Shown here: positions 16,415 through 24,859 of the stretch, in pieces
Position numbering within the stretch: position 1 is the first letter of the stretch
Layout of the letters: every line of letters begins with the position of its first letter
Origin: Opitutaceae bacterium
GTDB lineage: Bacteria; Verrucomicrobiota; Verrucomicrobiia; Opitutales; Opitutaceae
Assembly: GCA_024233285.1 (NCBI GenBank)
Contig: JACKPU010000001.1
Location: 310,001-374,000 of the forward strand
DNA length: 64,000 nt
Direction: 5' to 3'
Program-made: the position numbers and the translations under genes
The notes under the pieces: model-generated
The model's input: the letters and a program-made list of their open reading frames with translations, nothing else
What the model was told of the DNA's origin: nothing
Databases searched by the model: none

Positions 16415-18916
16415 ATGCAACGTTACTCCCTTACCTCCGCTCCTTGGACATTTCGCGATGCGACCAAAGCCGACCAATGGCGCGACGCCGTCGTGCCCGG
16501 TTGCGTGCACCGCGACCTCCGCCGGCACGAACTAATTCCCGATCCCTTCTTCGGCACCAACGAGCTCGACTTGCAGTGGATCGAGGATCGCGACTGGGAA
16601 TACCGCACGACATTCAGCGTTTCCGCGTCGCTGTTGCAGGAAGAGGTTGTTGAACTCGTTTGCGAGGGGCTCGACACGTTGGCCACGGTTTACCTTAACG
16701 GCAAAACGGTCGCCACCACCGACAACATGTTTGTGACATGGCGCTGGAACGTGAAAGCGCTGCTCAAGCGCGGACGCAACGAGCTGCGCTTCGTGTTCGC
16801 GAGCGTCGGCCGCGCCCTGCCCCGGACCCGCCCCGAGCACCAGCCCAAGGAATTCAACGATTCCGTCGGCCGTTGTTCGGTCTTTCGCAAGGAGCAATGT
16901 CAGTTCGGTTGGGACTGGGGTCCGCGTTTCGCCACCGCCGGTATCTGGCGTGATCTGCGCCTGGAGGGCTGGACCGGCAACCGCCTCGACTCTGTCCGCA
17001 TCACCCAAGACCATTCCGTGCGTAATCAAGTCGCACTCACGCTCGCACCGGAACTCGCGCGCGCCGACAAAAGCGTCACGTATTACGTGACACTTTCACT
17101 GGGAGATTCGCTTGTCGCCGAGGTTCAGGGCAAAGCAGGTTCGCTCGTGCTGGATGTGAAAAACCCGCAGCTCTGGTGGCCGGCAGGGCACGGCGCGCAA
17201 CCGCTTTACACCGTCGACGTCCGCGCCACCGACAAGGCGGGCGGCGAACTCGGCACTTGGTCGCGCCGCATCGGCTTGCGCACCATCTCGCTCGATCGCG
17301 CGAAGGACAAATGGGGCGAGTCGTTTCAATTCGTCGTCAACGGCCGTCCGCTCTTCGCCAAGGGTGCAAATTGGATTCCCGCACACAGTTTCGTTGCCGG
17401 GCTCACGCGCGCAGATTACGAACGCGACCTCATCTCCGCCGTGCAAGCCAACATGAACATGGTGCGCGTGTGGGGCGGCGGGCTCTACGAGAGCGAGGAG
17501 TTTTACGATGTGTGCGACGAACTCGGTCTGCTCGTGTGGCAGGATTTCATGTTCGCCTGCACGCTCTATCCGGGCGACCGCGACTTTCTCGCCAGCGTGA
17601 AACTCGAGGCGGCGCACAACATCCGTCGCATCCGCCACCGCGCCTCGCTCGCGCTCTGGTGCGGCAACAACGAGATCGAGACGCTCAATTGGGACGCGCT
17701 CAAGGCCGACCGAAAACTGCGCAAAAACTATGACGCGATATTCCACAAGCTGCTTCCCGCCGCGGTGGCCGCCCATGATGGCGTCACCGCTTACTGGCCG
17801 ACTTCGCCGTATCGCGGCGATGGGCGCAGCAACGACTACACCGTGAAAGCGCTCGGCGAAATCAGTGGCGACACGCACTTCTGGGACGTGTGGCACGCGC
17901 GCCACCCGGTAAAGGATTACGAGAAGTGGAATTTCCGCTTTGTGTCCGAGTTCGGCATGCAAAGCTACAGCTCACCCGCGACCAACGCCACATTCAGCAC
18001 CGCCGCCGACAACAACGTGTTCGGCCCGGTGATGGAAAACCATCAGAAGAACACCGCCGGCAACCAGATCATCCTCGACTACGTTTCGCGACTCTATCGC
18101 TTCCCCAAAAACCAGGACTCGGTCATCTATTTGTCGCAGCTCAATCAGGCCTATTGCATGCAGACCGGCGTCGAGCACTACCGGCGCTGCATGCCGCGGT
18201 GCATGGGCGCGCTCTACTGGCAACTCAACGATTGCTGGCCCGTCGCCTCGTGGAGCTCGATCGAACACACTGGTCGTTGGAAAGCGCTGCATCACATCGC
18301 GCGTCGTTTCTTCGCCCCCGCGCTCGTCAGCGCACATGTGCCCGGCAGCGAGACCGCGATCATCGGCAACTACCGGCGCAGCTCCGTGGACAAGGTTCAC
18401 CTCTACACGGTTTACGATCGCCCGGAGGCCGCCGAGGGCGTGCTTATCTGGGACCTGTTCCATCTCGACGGCCGCATTCTTGCCTCGGCAAAAAAAGACG
18501 TGCGTCTGCGCTACGGCCAAAGCGTCAAACAGAAGACCCTCGATCTGCGCGAAGCGCTGCAAACGCATGGCCGCGATCATATTTACCTGCGCATCGCGCT
18601 CGAGATTCACGGCCAGCGCGTGAGTGAGGAAACCGTGTTCCTGACGCCGCCGCGCTTTCTGAATCTGCCCAAGGGCAAGGTCAGCGTGACCACGCGCCAG
18701 CTTTCGCCCACGCAGGTTTTGCTCACCTTCCGATCCGACGTGTTCCAACACCGCTTCGCGTTCGAACTGCCGGGGCTGGAGCACCGTTCCAGTGACAACT
18801 ACTTCGAACTGTATCCCGGCGAGCAAAAGGACGCGTTGGTGACGGTCACGGCGCCGGTCAAAGCCGCCGCGGTGAAGCAGGCACTCACGTGGCAATCGCT
18901 CGTCGATACGTATTGA
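16415..18916 (+). CDS. Glycoside hydrolase family 2 beta-mannosidase
   Basis: 833 residues from ATG 16415. It has the GH2 layout: sugar-binding domain, immunoglobulin-like domain and TIM barrel. The acid/base is probably Glu420 in WCGNNEIE and the nucleophile Glu512 in SEFGMQSY; both match GH2 beta-mannosidases. No signal peptide, so it acts in the cytosol, for example on Man-beta-1,4-GlcNAc released from N-glycans or on mannobiose. The upstream kinase and SIS genes suggest the amino-sugar substrate. The frame is open upstream into the kinase gene but not credible there. Confidence 0.92.
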   Translation: MQRYSLTSAPWTFRDATKADQWRDAVVPGCVHRDLRRHELIPDPFFGTNELDLQWIEDRDWEYRTTFSVSASLLQEEVVELVCEGLDTLATVYLNGKTVATTDNMFVTWRWNVKALLKRGRNELRFVFASVGRALPRTRPEHQPKEFNDSVGRCSVFRKEQCQFGWDWGPRFATAGIWRDLRLEGWTGNRLDSVRITQDHSVRNQVALTLAPELARADKSVTYYVTLSLGDSLVAEVQGKAGSLVLDVKNPQLWWPAGHGAQPLYTVDVRATDKAGGELGTWSRRIGLRTISLDRAKDKWGESFQFVVNGRPLFAKGANWIPAHSFVAGLTRADYERDLISAVQANMNMVRVWGGGLYESEEFYDVCDELGLLVWQDFMFACTLYPGDRDFLASVKLEAAHNIRRIRHRASLALWCGNNEIETLNWDALKADRKLRKNYDAIFHKLLPAAVAAHDGVTAYWPTSPYRGDGRSNDYTVKALGEISGDTHFWDVWHARHPVKDYEKWNFRFVSEFGMQSYSSPATNATFSTAADNNVFGPVMENHQKNTAGNQIILDYVSRLYRFPKNQDSVIYLSQLNQAYCMQTGVEHYRRCMPRCMGALYWQLNDCWPVASWSSIEHTGRWKALHHIARRFFAPALVSAHVPGSETAIIGNYRRSSVDKVHLYTVYDRPEAAEGVLIWDLFHLDGRILASAKKDVRLRYGQSVKQKTLDLREALQTHGRDHIYLRIALEIHGQRVSEETVFLTPPRFLNLPKGKVSVTTRQLSPTQVLLTFRSDVFQHRFAFELPGLEHRSSDNYFELYPGEQKDALVTVTAPVKAAAVKQALTWQSLVDTY

Positions 18917-18920
18917 GCCA

Positions 18921-18950
18921 AAAAAAGTGGGGTTGAAAAACCCCGCTTGA
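18921..18950. terminator. Terminator between convergent genes
   Basis: A hairpin AAGTGGGGTT-GAAA-AACCCCGCTT sits in the 36-base gap between the beta-mannosidase and EF-hand genes. In minus-strand reading it ends in a run of seven T residues, so it should stop the EF-hand transcript; plus-strand reading gives a hairpin with one U-G pair but no T tract. Confidence 0.65.
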
Positions 18951-18952
18951 AA

Positions 18953-21166
18953 TCAGGCTGCCGGTGCCGGTGGTGTTTCCACGGCCGGAACCTCGACCGC
19001 CGCAGGCGGCGGCGGTTCCGGCTGCCAGAAGTATCGGCCGCGCCGATTGTGATCGATCCGTGTGAGAACAGCACCGAGGGCGAGCACAAGGACGATGAGC
19101 ACCCAGATTTTCCCCGGGCTGGTCTTGGGGGCGTAAGGATCACCCAAAACGCGTATGGCGTCCTTGGGCAATTCGGCCTGATCGGTAAGCGCCGTGCCGA
19201 ACGGCACCGAGATCTTGACGCGACCGTTGATGGCCCAGCCGTTGGCGTCGAGAATCGGACCGAGATTGCGCTGCCTCAGCTTGAGCCAGGCGATCAACAT
19301 CGACGGGCCCGAGATGGCGAGTATGATACCGACAATGCCGAGCGGCATCCAGATACCCAGGCCGAGGAAACCCGCGACGAATCCGCCCAAAAGTGTGCCT
19401 ATGGCGCCGAGACCGACCCCCAAGGCGGCCACGGTGCCGACTTCAAATTTGGGCTTGGTTCCCGGCGCGGCGGCTTTGCCGGCAGCGGTGGGGTTCACTG
19501 TCGAAGTTGCAGCGGATTCCAGCTTCTTCGTCGCATCCGAATCGGCGGCGGCGGCTCGCTTGGCCACTTGTTCCTCGATGAAGCGCACGAACTTTTTATA
19601 CGGCGCCCAGAAAGCCTGCCGCACGCTGATCGGGTTATCGATGAGCTTGGTGATCGTGGCGTCCCAATCGCGACCTTTGCGGTCGTAGAACACCCCATGG
19701 CGGCCAACGAAGAGATAATCGCTGTCACCCTGCGTGAAACACGCCGCGATCTGAATTTTTTCCCCGCCAGGCCGCACGCAATCGATGTAAGCGATGTAGG
19801 CCTTGCTCATCGCCGCGAGCACGGCGTGCGCGGCGGGGTTGTCCACGCGGATGCAGAGTTCGCAGGAGCGGCTGTCGAGGAACAACTCACCGGCTTGGAA
19901 AATGGCCAGACGGTCACGCGAAAAGAAGTCGGCGAAATTGACGAAATTGTGCAGCAGGTCGCGCAGATCGCGATGATAACGGGCGAGGCGCTCGACGTCG
20001 CTGATGGCCTTGAATTCGGGTTCGAGCGTCTTGTCCTTGGCGACCAGCGCGGCCAGGGCCTCGCGACCGTTGCCCGCGAGAATTTCCTTCGCCCGGTCCA
20101 AACCGAGCTTTTCCACGGCCGAGCCGGCCTTGCCACCAAGCCAGGTTTCGTAAGGGGCAAACTTGGCATTGAGCGCGAGCCACTCGGCCGCGTTGAGCGA
20201 AGTCTTCTCAGCGCCGAATATCGGCGTGACCGCGGCCTTGTGCAGGGTGTCGAGCGCCGTGCTCCAAGCAGGGTTGACGCCTTCCAGCAGGGGCAACTGT
20301 TGCGAGGATTCGACGCGGGCGAGCGGGAACTCGGCCACCTCCTCGGCGGATAGCTTCAGGTCCTTCGCGGCGATGGCGAGGTATTCGGACTCACTGCGAT
20401 TGAGCGCCGCGATGGCCCGCTGATCGAACGCCGCCATGCGGCAGCGGGCGAAGTAGTCCTCGACCTTGCCGCGCACCGCCTTGATGGCGTTGCAGGAGGC
20501 GGCCGTGGCATCACCGAGCACCGCGATGTCCTTCGCCCCACTCTGCTCCACCCACGCGATGTAGGCCGCGAGGTCGTTGAAAAACGTGTCGATTTGCGTG
20601 GCGGTGATTCCGGTCGAACCGTTGCGCGAAACACTGCCGCCGAGACAAGCGATGATGTCCTTGATCAGCGCCTGGATGACCGGATCCTCCGTCGCTTCGG
20701 GTGGGATGATGCCCGAGCCGTTGAGCACGCTGGCGGAAAAGATGGCGGCCGTGTTCGCCGCATCGGTCGTCGAAAGCGCGGTGTCTTCGGACTTGCCGAG
20801 ACTGCGGAGAATCTGCCGCGCCGAGGACTGCAAGATGGCGCCATCCGGGGTGCTGGTCTTGATGGCGTCGAGTGCGAGACTATCCTTGCCGCCGAGGAGA
20901 TCACCGGGTCGGTTCAAGCGAGTGCCGGCCCATTTGACGGCGGCGATAAGCTCGGGCACGCGAATGCGGCCGTCGTGGTCGCTGTCGATCAGCGCAAGGG
21001 TCTTCTCGTCAATTTCTAGCCCTTTGACCGGGCAGCTCAACGCCACCCAGAGTTTTTGATCAAGCTGCTCCAGGTTGAGCAGATCGTCACCGGTGTTCAG
21101 GGCAACTTGGTCGATGCCGCCGGTGCGAAAAAACGTCCAAGTGTGGGGAGTAGTCGGGTTGGACAT
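18953..21166 (-). CDS. Large EF-hand membrane protein of unknown function
   Basis: 737 residues from ATG 21166; an alternative ATG at 21184 adds six. Near residue 50 a perfect EF-hand loop, DSDHDGRIRVPE, predicts one Ca2+ site. The middle 400 residues are helical and contain no motif I know. The C-terminal 170 residues have transmembrane segments (ALGVGLGAIGTLLGGFVAG, LGIVGIILAISGPSMLIAW, VLIVLVLALGAVLT) and end in a Pro/Ala tail. I do not recognise the family; the gene is not part of an evident operon. Confidence 0.75.
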   Translation of the reverse strand: MSNPTTPHTWTFFRTGGIDQVALNTGDDLLNLEQLDQKLWVALSCPVKGLEIDEKTLALIDSDHDGRIRVPELIAAVKWAGTRLNRPGDLLGGKDSLALDAIKTSTPDGAILQSSARQILRSLGKSEDTALSTTDAANTAAIFSASVLNGSGIIPPEATEDPVIQALIKDIIACLGGSVSRNGSTGITATQIDTFFNDLAAYIAWVEQSGAKDIAVLGDATAASCNAIKAVRGKVEDYFARCRMAAFDQRAIAALNRSESEYLAIAAKDLKLSAEEVAEFPLARVESSQQLPLLEGVNPAWSTALDTLHKAAVTPIFGAEKTSLNAAEWLALNAKFAPYETWLGGKAGSAVEKLGLDRAKEILAGNGREALAALVAKDKTLEPEFKAISDVERLARYHRDLRDLLHNFVNFADFFSRDRLAIFQAGELFLDSRSCELCIRVDNPAAHAVLAAMSKAYIAYIDCVRPGGEKIQIAACFTQGDSDYLFVGRHGVFYDRKGRDWDATITKLIDNPISVRQAFWAPYKKFVRFIEEQVAKRAAAADSDATKKLESAATSTVNPTAAGKAAAPGTKPKFEVGTVAALGVGLGAIGTLLGGFVAGFLGLGIWMPLGIVGIILAISGPSMLIAWLKLRQRNLGPILDANGWAINGRVKISVPFGTALTDQAELPKDAIRVLGDPYAPKTSPGKIWVLIVLVLALGAVLTRIDHNRRGRYFWQPEPPPPAAVEVPAVETPPAPAA

Positions 21167-21221
21167 GAGGGACTTTGCTGCCATGCAGCCCAAAATTAAC
21201 CCGTTTGGCAACCCGGGGAAT

Positions 21222-22463
21222 TTACGTATTTTCCGCGCGCACCAAGGTGATGACGCACTCCAAGTGGCGGGTCTGGGGAAACAGATCAAAAGGCTGCACC
21301 GCCGTTAGCGCATAACCTGCTGCAAGAAAATGCCGCAGATCGCGCATCTGGGTCGCTGGATCGCAAGACACATAGACCACCGCGCGCGGCCCGAAGGCGA
21401 ATAGCTGCTGCAGAAACGCTTCGTCGCAGCCCTTGCGCGGCGGATCGATGATGACCGCCGTGTCGGCCGGCGGAAACTCGAGGCCGGCAAAAATCGCGGA
21501 GGCATCACCCGCGAGAAACGACGCGTTGGTGATGTGGTTGGCCGCGGCATTTTGCCGGGCAAAGGCGATCGAAGTCTCGCTGATCTCCACCCCAGCCACG
21601 CGTTCAAAGGCGGAGGCCGCGCTCAGGGCAAAAAGCCCGCTGCCGCAATACGCGTCGACCAGGCAGTGCGCGCCGCTGGCCGCGGCTTGCTCGCGCACGT
21701 AACCGGTAAAGGCCGGCAGGATGAACGGGTTGTTTTGAAAAAAATCCCGCGCCAGAAAGCGCAGTTTCAAATCACCAACTTGTTCGGTGATGACAGCGTC
21801 GTATTCCGTCACCACACCCTCCAACGCGTGACGCAGCAGCAGCGTGGCATCGCGTTTGAATTCGCCGGCGGCCAGCCGCGCCTCTGTGGTCGCGCGCACT
21901 TCCGTGAGCTTGGCGTTGATCTCCGGCGTCGCGATGTCGCACTGCGGGACATCGACGATGTCAAAACGGGTGCCTTGGCGCAGAAAACCGATGCCCGCCT
22001 TGCCCACCTTGAAATGCGGCGTGATCTTGGACCGGTAGCCGAATTCGCGCGGTGAGCCGATGACCGGCGCCACCGGATGCGTGATGCCGGCCATGTGTAA
22101 CAAAAGCTCTTCCACCTGGCGCTGCTTCCAAAGCAACTGTTCGGCGTAAGCGAGATGTTGATATTGGCAGCCGCCACAGGTGCCAAAAAGCGCGCAGCGC
22201 GCCTCCACCCGATGCGGCGAGGGCGTGAGCACGCTCACGAGATCCGCCTCGGAGTAGTTCTTGTGGTTGCGAAACACCCGCGCCCGCACGCGCTCACCCG
22301 GCAATGTGAAGGGCACCATCACGACCCAAGAAGACCCGGCGTCTTCGGGCAGGGATACCCGGCCCAGCCCCACCCCACGATTGGTCAGCGTGGAAATCTC
22401 CAGCTCCAGCTCATGGTGATAGGGAAACGGACGGTCGTTGGCCTTCTTTTTATTCTTCAACAC
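21222..22463 (-). CDS. 23S rRNA uracil-C5 methyltransferase (RumA/RlmD family)
   Basis: About 413 residues from GTG 22463. After a TRAM domain come the iron-sulfur ligands CALFGTCGGCQ, the SAM motif DAYCGSGLFAL, the DPPRKG motif and the catalytic Cys in YVSCDPATQMRDL. It makes 5-methyluridine in 23S rRNA; whether at U747 or U1939 is not clear. The frame is open to 22541 through a repeat element, so the true N-terminus is uncertain; GTG 22463 lies within that repeat. Confidence 0.88.
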   Translation of the reverse strand: MLKNKKKANDRPFPYHHELELEISTLTNRGVGLGRVSLPEDAGSSWVVMVPFTLPGERVRARVFRNHKNYSEADLVSVLTPSPHRVEARCALFGTCGGCQYQHLAYAEQLLWKQRQVEELLLHMAGITHPVAPVIGSPREFGYRSKITPHFKVGKAGIGFLRQGTRFDIVDVPQCDIATPEINAKLTEVRATTEARLAAGEFKRDATLLLRHALEGVVTEYDAVITEQVGDLKLRFLARDFFQNNPFILPAFTGYVREQAAASGAHCLVDAYCGSGLFALSAASAFERVAGVEISETSIAFARQNAAANHITNASFLAGDASAIFAGLEFPPADTAVIIDPPRKGCDEAFLQQLFAFGPRAVVYVSCDPATQMRDLRHFLAAGYALTAVQPFDLFPQTRHLECVITLVRAENT

Positions 22464-22538
22464 GGAGGTCGCAGAGAACACCGAGCCCACCGCCAAGTCA
22501 CTCCGTATTTTCTCCGTGCTCTCCGTGCCCGCTGTGTT
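22459..22538. repeat. Dispersed ACGGAG/CTCCGT inverted-repeat element
   Basis: The stretch opens with AACACGGAGG and ends with CTCCGTGCTCTCCGTG followed by five bases and TGTGTT, making a long imperfect hairpin. The right half closely matches a second copy at 29372-29422. It sits between two divergently oriented methyltransferase genes and overlaps the presumed start of the minus-strand one. Confidence 0.7.
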
Positions 22539-22549
22539 CAAATCAGCGT

Positions 22550-23353
22550 GTGATCCCTCCCGAAAAAATCACCAGCCTGAAGAATCCCCGCGTCAAACAG
22601 CTCGTGAAGCTGCGCGACCGCCGGCCGCGGGATGAAGCGGGCGTGTTTCTCGTCGAGGGCTACCGGCAGATTCGCCGCGCACTCGAAAAAACCGTGGCGC
22701 TGCGCGAAGTGTATTTTTCCCGCGAGTGGTTTCTCGGCGAAAACGAGGATACCCTGCTCGCCGAGGCCGAGGCGGCCGGCGCCACGCTTTTCGAGCTTTC
22801 AAAAGACGCCTTCGCCAAAGTCGCCTACCGCGAACGACCCGACGGCCTGCTGGCGGTTGCTCCGCAATGGCACCTGCGGTTTGAAGACCTCAAGCTTGGC
22901 GTCGCGCCGTTTCTCCTCGTCGTCGAAGCCATCGAAAAACCCGGCAACCTCGGGACCATCCTCCGCAGCGCGGATGCCGCCGGCTGCGACGCGGTCATCG
23001 TGTGCGATCCGGTGACCGATATTTTTAATCCCAATGTGGTCCGCGCTTCCACCGGCGTGCTGTTCTCCGTGCCGCTAGTCGTCGCCGAAAGCCGCGAGGT
23101 CCATACTTGGTTGAAAGATAACGGCATCCGCACCGCCGCAACCACGCCCCACACGGACAACCTTTACACCAAGACCGACCTGACCGGACCACTCGCGGTC
23201 GTGATGGGCAGCGAACAATACGGCTTGAGCAAGTTCTGGATGGAAAACAGCGACGTGCTCGTCCGCATCCCCATGGCCGGCCAGGCCGATTCGCTTAACG
23301 TCGCCATGGCGACAATCATCACGCTCTTCGAAGCCGTGCGCCAACGCACTTGA
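22550..23353 (+). CDS. TrmH/SpoU family RNA 2'-O-methyltransferase
   Basis: 267 residues from GTG 22550. A short substrate-binding N-terminal domain (SLKNPRVKQLVKLRDRRPRDE) is followed by the knotted SPOUT domain with motif 1 PGNLGTILRSADAAG, motif 2 VMGSEQYGLS and motif 3 IPMAGQADSLNVAMA. Family members methylate ribose in rRNA or tRNA; the target is not evident. The start lies 87 bases from the start of the divergent RumA-like gene. Confidence 0.9.
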   Translation: MIPPEKITSLKNPRVKQLVKLRDRRPRDEAGVFLVEGYRQIRRALEKTVALREVYFSREWFLGENEDTLLAEAEAAGATLFELSKDAFAKVAYRERPDGLLAVAPQWHLRFEDLKLGVAPFLLVVEAIEKPGNLGTILRSADAAGCDAVIVCDPVTDIFNPNVVRASTGVLFSVPLVVAESREVHTWLKDNGIRTAATTPHTDNLYTKTDLTGPLAVVMGSEQYGLSKFWMENSDVLVRIPMAGQADSLNVAMATIITLFEAVRQRT

Positions 23354-23357
23354 CCAA

Positions 23358-23873
23358 TCATTGCGTGACTACCCGCGTGATCAGCACGCGGTAGGCGGGA
23401 AGCAACAGGACGGCCATCGCGAGTTTTACACCGAGGTCGCCGAGCGCGAGGTGCAGCCAGTTGAGTTCGGTGCCGGCAAAGGCGAGGCTGAAGAAGAGCG
23501 CGGTGTCGATGACCGAAGCGACGCAGGACCCGATGAACGGTGCCTTCCACCAGGATTGCCTGCGAAGCTGGTTGAAAATCGAAACGTCGAGCAGTTGCGA
23601 AACAATGAAGGCCGTGCCCGAGGCCAAAGCGATCCGCAGCGGAGCGAGGATCGCAGAGCTCACCAGTCCGATGGCGAACCCGACCCATGCGATCTGTCGC
23701 GCCGACTTGGCGCCGAAGAGACGGTTGCACACATCGGTCACGAAGTAGGCGACCGGATAGGAAAACGCGCCCCACGTGAGCCACGCGTTGAGCGGAAACT
23801 GCACGAGAAAATTCGACAGCAGCACGATGGCCGCCATCGCGAGTGCGGGGAGAGCAAGTTGTCGTGCGGTCAT
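23358..23873 (-). CDS. Queuosine precursor transporter (YhhQ/VUT family)
   Basis: 171 residues from ATG 23873, overlapping the OleD stop by ATGA. About five or six transmembrane helices; the DVCNRLFGAKSAR motif in the second helix region is typical of the VUT/YhhQ family, which imports queuine precursors such as preQ0 or preQ1. The frame extends upstream to 24155 only through the oleD gene. It closes a five-gene minus-strand operon and lies about 5 kb from queC-queE. Confidence 0.88.
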   Translation of the reverse strand: MTARQLALPALAMAAIVLLSNFLVQFPLNAWLTWGAFSYPVAYFVTDVCNRLFGAKSARQIAWVGFAIGLVSSAILAPLRIALASGTAFIVSQLLDVSIFNQLRRQSWWKAPFIGSCVASVIDTALFFSLAFAGTELNWLHLALGDLGVKLAMAVLLLPAYRVLITRVVTQ

Positions 23874-24859
23874 GATTTTTGTGCCCGATACCAGGCAATA
23901 AGTTCGCTCGTGCCCTGGGCCATGCTGATCCGCGGCGCGTAGCCGAGGTCGCGCTTGGCGGCGGTGATGTCGAACCAGTGATCCGTGGCGAGTTCCTTGG
24001 CGATGAAGCGAGTCATCGGGGGTTCTGACTTGAGCGGCAAAGCCTTCCAGATTGTTTCGCAAACCGCGCCGATGCGCAGGGCGGTCTGGAGTGAGATTTT
24101 CTTGGTCACCGGCTTTTCGCCCAGCGCGGTGAGCAGCCCGTTGATCCAATCCCACAATGCCACGGGTTCGTCATTGGTGATGAAATAGGCGCGACCGGCG
24201 GCCGGGCCATTCAACGCATTTTCTGCGCACAGGTGTGCATCGACGGCGTTTTCGACGTGGATCATGTCCACGCGATTGTGGCCATCTCCGACAATGCGCA
24301 GTCGTCCAGCCTTGGCGCGGGCGAGCACGCGCGGCACGAGGTGCGGATCGCCAACACCCCAGATCAAATGTGGCCGCAGTGCGACGGTGCGCAGCGAGTC
24401 GGTATTTGCCGCCAGCACTTCGCGTTCTGCGATGGCCTTCGTGAGCGGGTAATGACTCGGGCAATCGGTCGTGAGCGGCAGCGATTCATCCGCACCGCGG
24501 AAATCGCTGCCGTTATAAACGACACTCGGCGTGCTGGTATAAACGAATCGTTGCACCCCGTGCTGTTGACAGCCTGCGAGCAGGGCGCGGGTGCCCAGCA
24601 CGTTGGTGCGGTAGAAGTCCTCATAGCGCCCCCAGACACCGACCTTGGCGGCGACGTGAAAGATCGTGGTCATGCCCGCACACGCCGCGCTGACGGCCGG
24701 CGCATCATCGAGCGCGGCGCGAATAAACCGCACGCCGCGCTGCTCCAAATCCGGCGAAGGGGTGCGGCCCAACACGGTGACGTTTCGTCCTTCCGTGAGC
24801 AGGCGTTCGACGAGGCGTCGGCCCAAGAATCCCGTGCCGCCTGTGACCAACGTATTCAT
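23870..24859 (-). CDS. oleD: OleD-type NAD(P)-dependent dehydrogenase
   Basis: 329 residues. Short-chain dehydrogenase/3-beta-hydroxysteroid-dehydrogenase fold: Rossmann TGGTGFLGRRLVE at the N-terminus and catalytic Tyr and Lys in YPLTKAIAE. It follows oleC with an ATGA overlap, which supports assignment to long-chain olefin synthesis, where OleD reduces the 2-alkyl-3-keto acid from OleA to a beta-hydroxy acid. Its own sequence would also fit other steroid-type dehydrogenases, so the assignment leans on context. Confidence 0.82.
   Translation of the reverse strand: MNTLVTGGTGFLGRRLVERLLTEGRNVTVLGRTPSPDLEQRGVRFIRAALDDAPAVSAACAGMTTIFHVAAKVGVWGRYEDFYRTNVLGTRALLAGCQQHGVQRFVYTSTPSVVYNGSDFRGADESLPLTTDCPSHYPLTKAIAEREVLAANTDSLRTVALRPHLIWGVGDPHLVPRVLARAKAGRLRIVGDGHNRVDMIHVENAVDAHLCAENALNGPAAGRAYFITNDEPVALWDWINGLLTALGEKPVTKKISLQTALRIGAVCETIWKALPLKSEPPMTRFIAKELATDHWFDITAAKRDLGYAPRISMAQGTSELIAWYRAQKS

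Noticed and set aside
23358..24155. 265-residue version of the YhhQ-like protein
   Set aside because: The extension lies in the oleD gene; the ATGA overlap at 23870-23873 gives the natural start.
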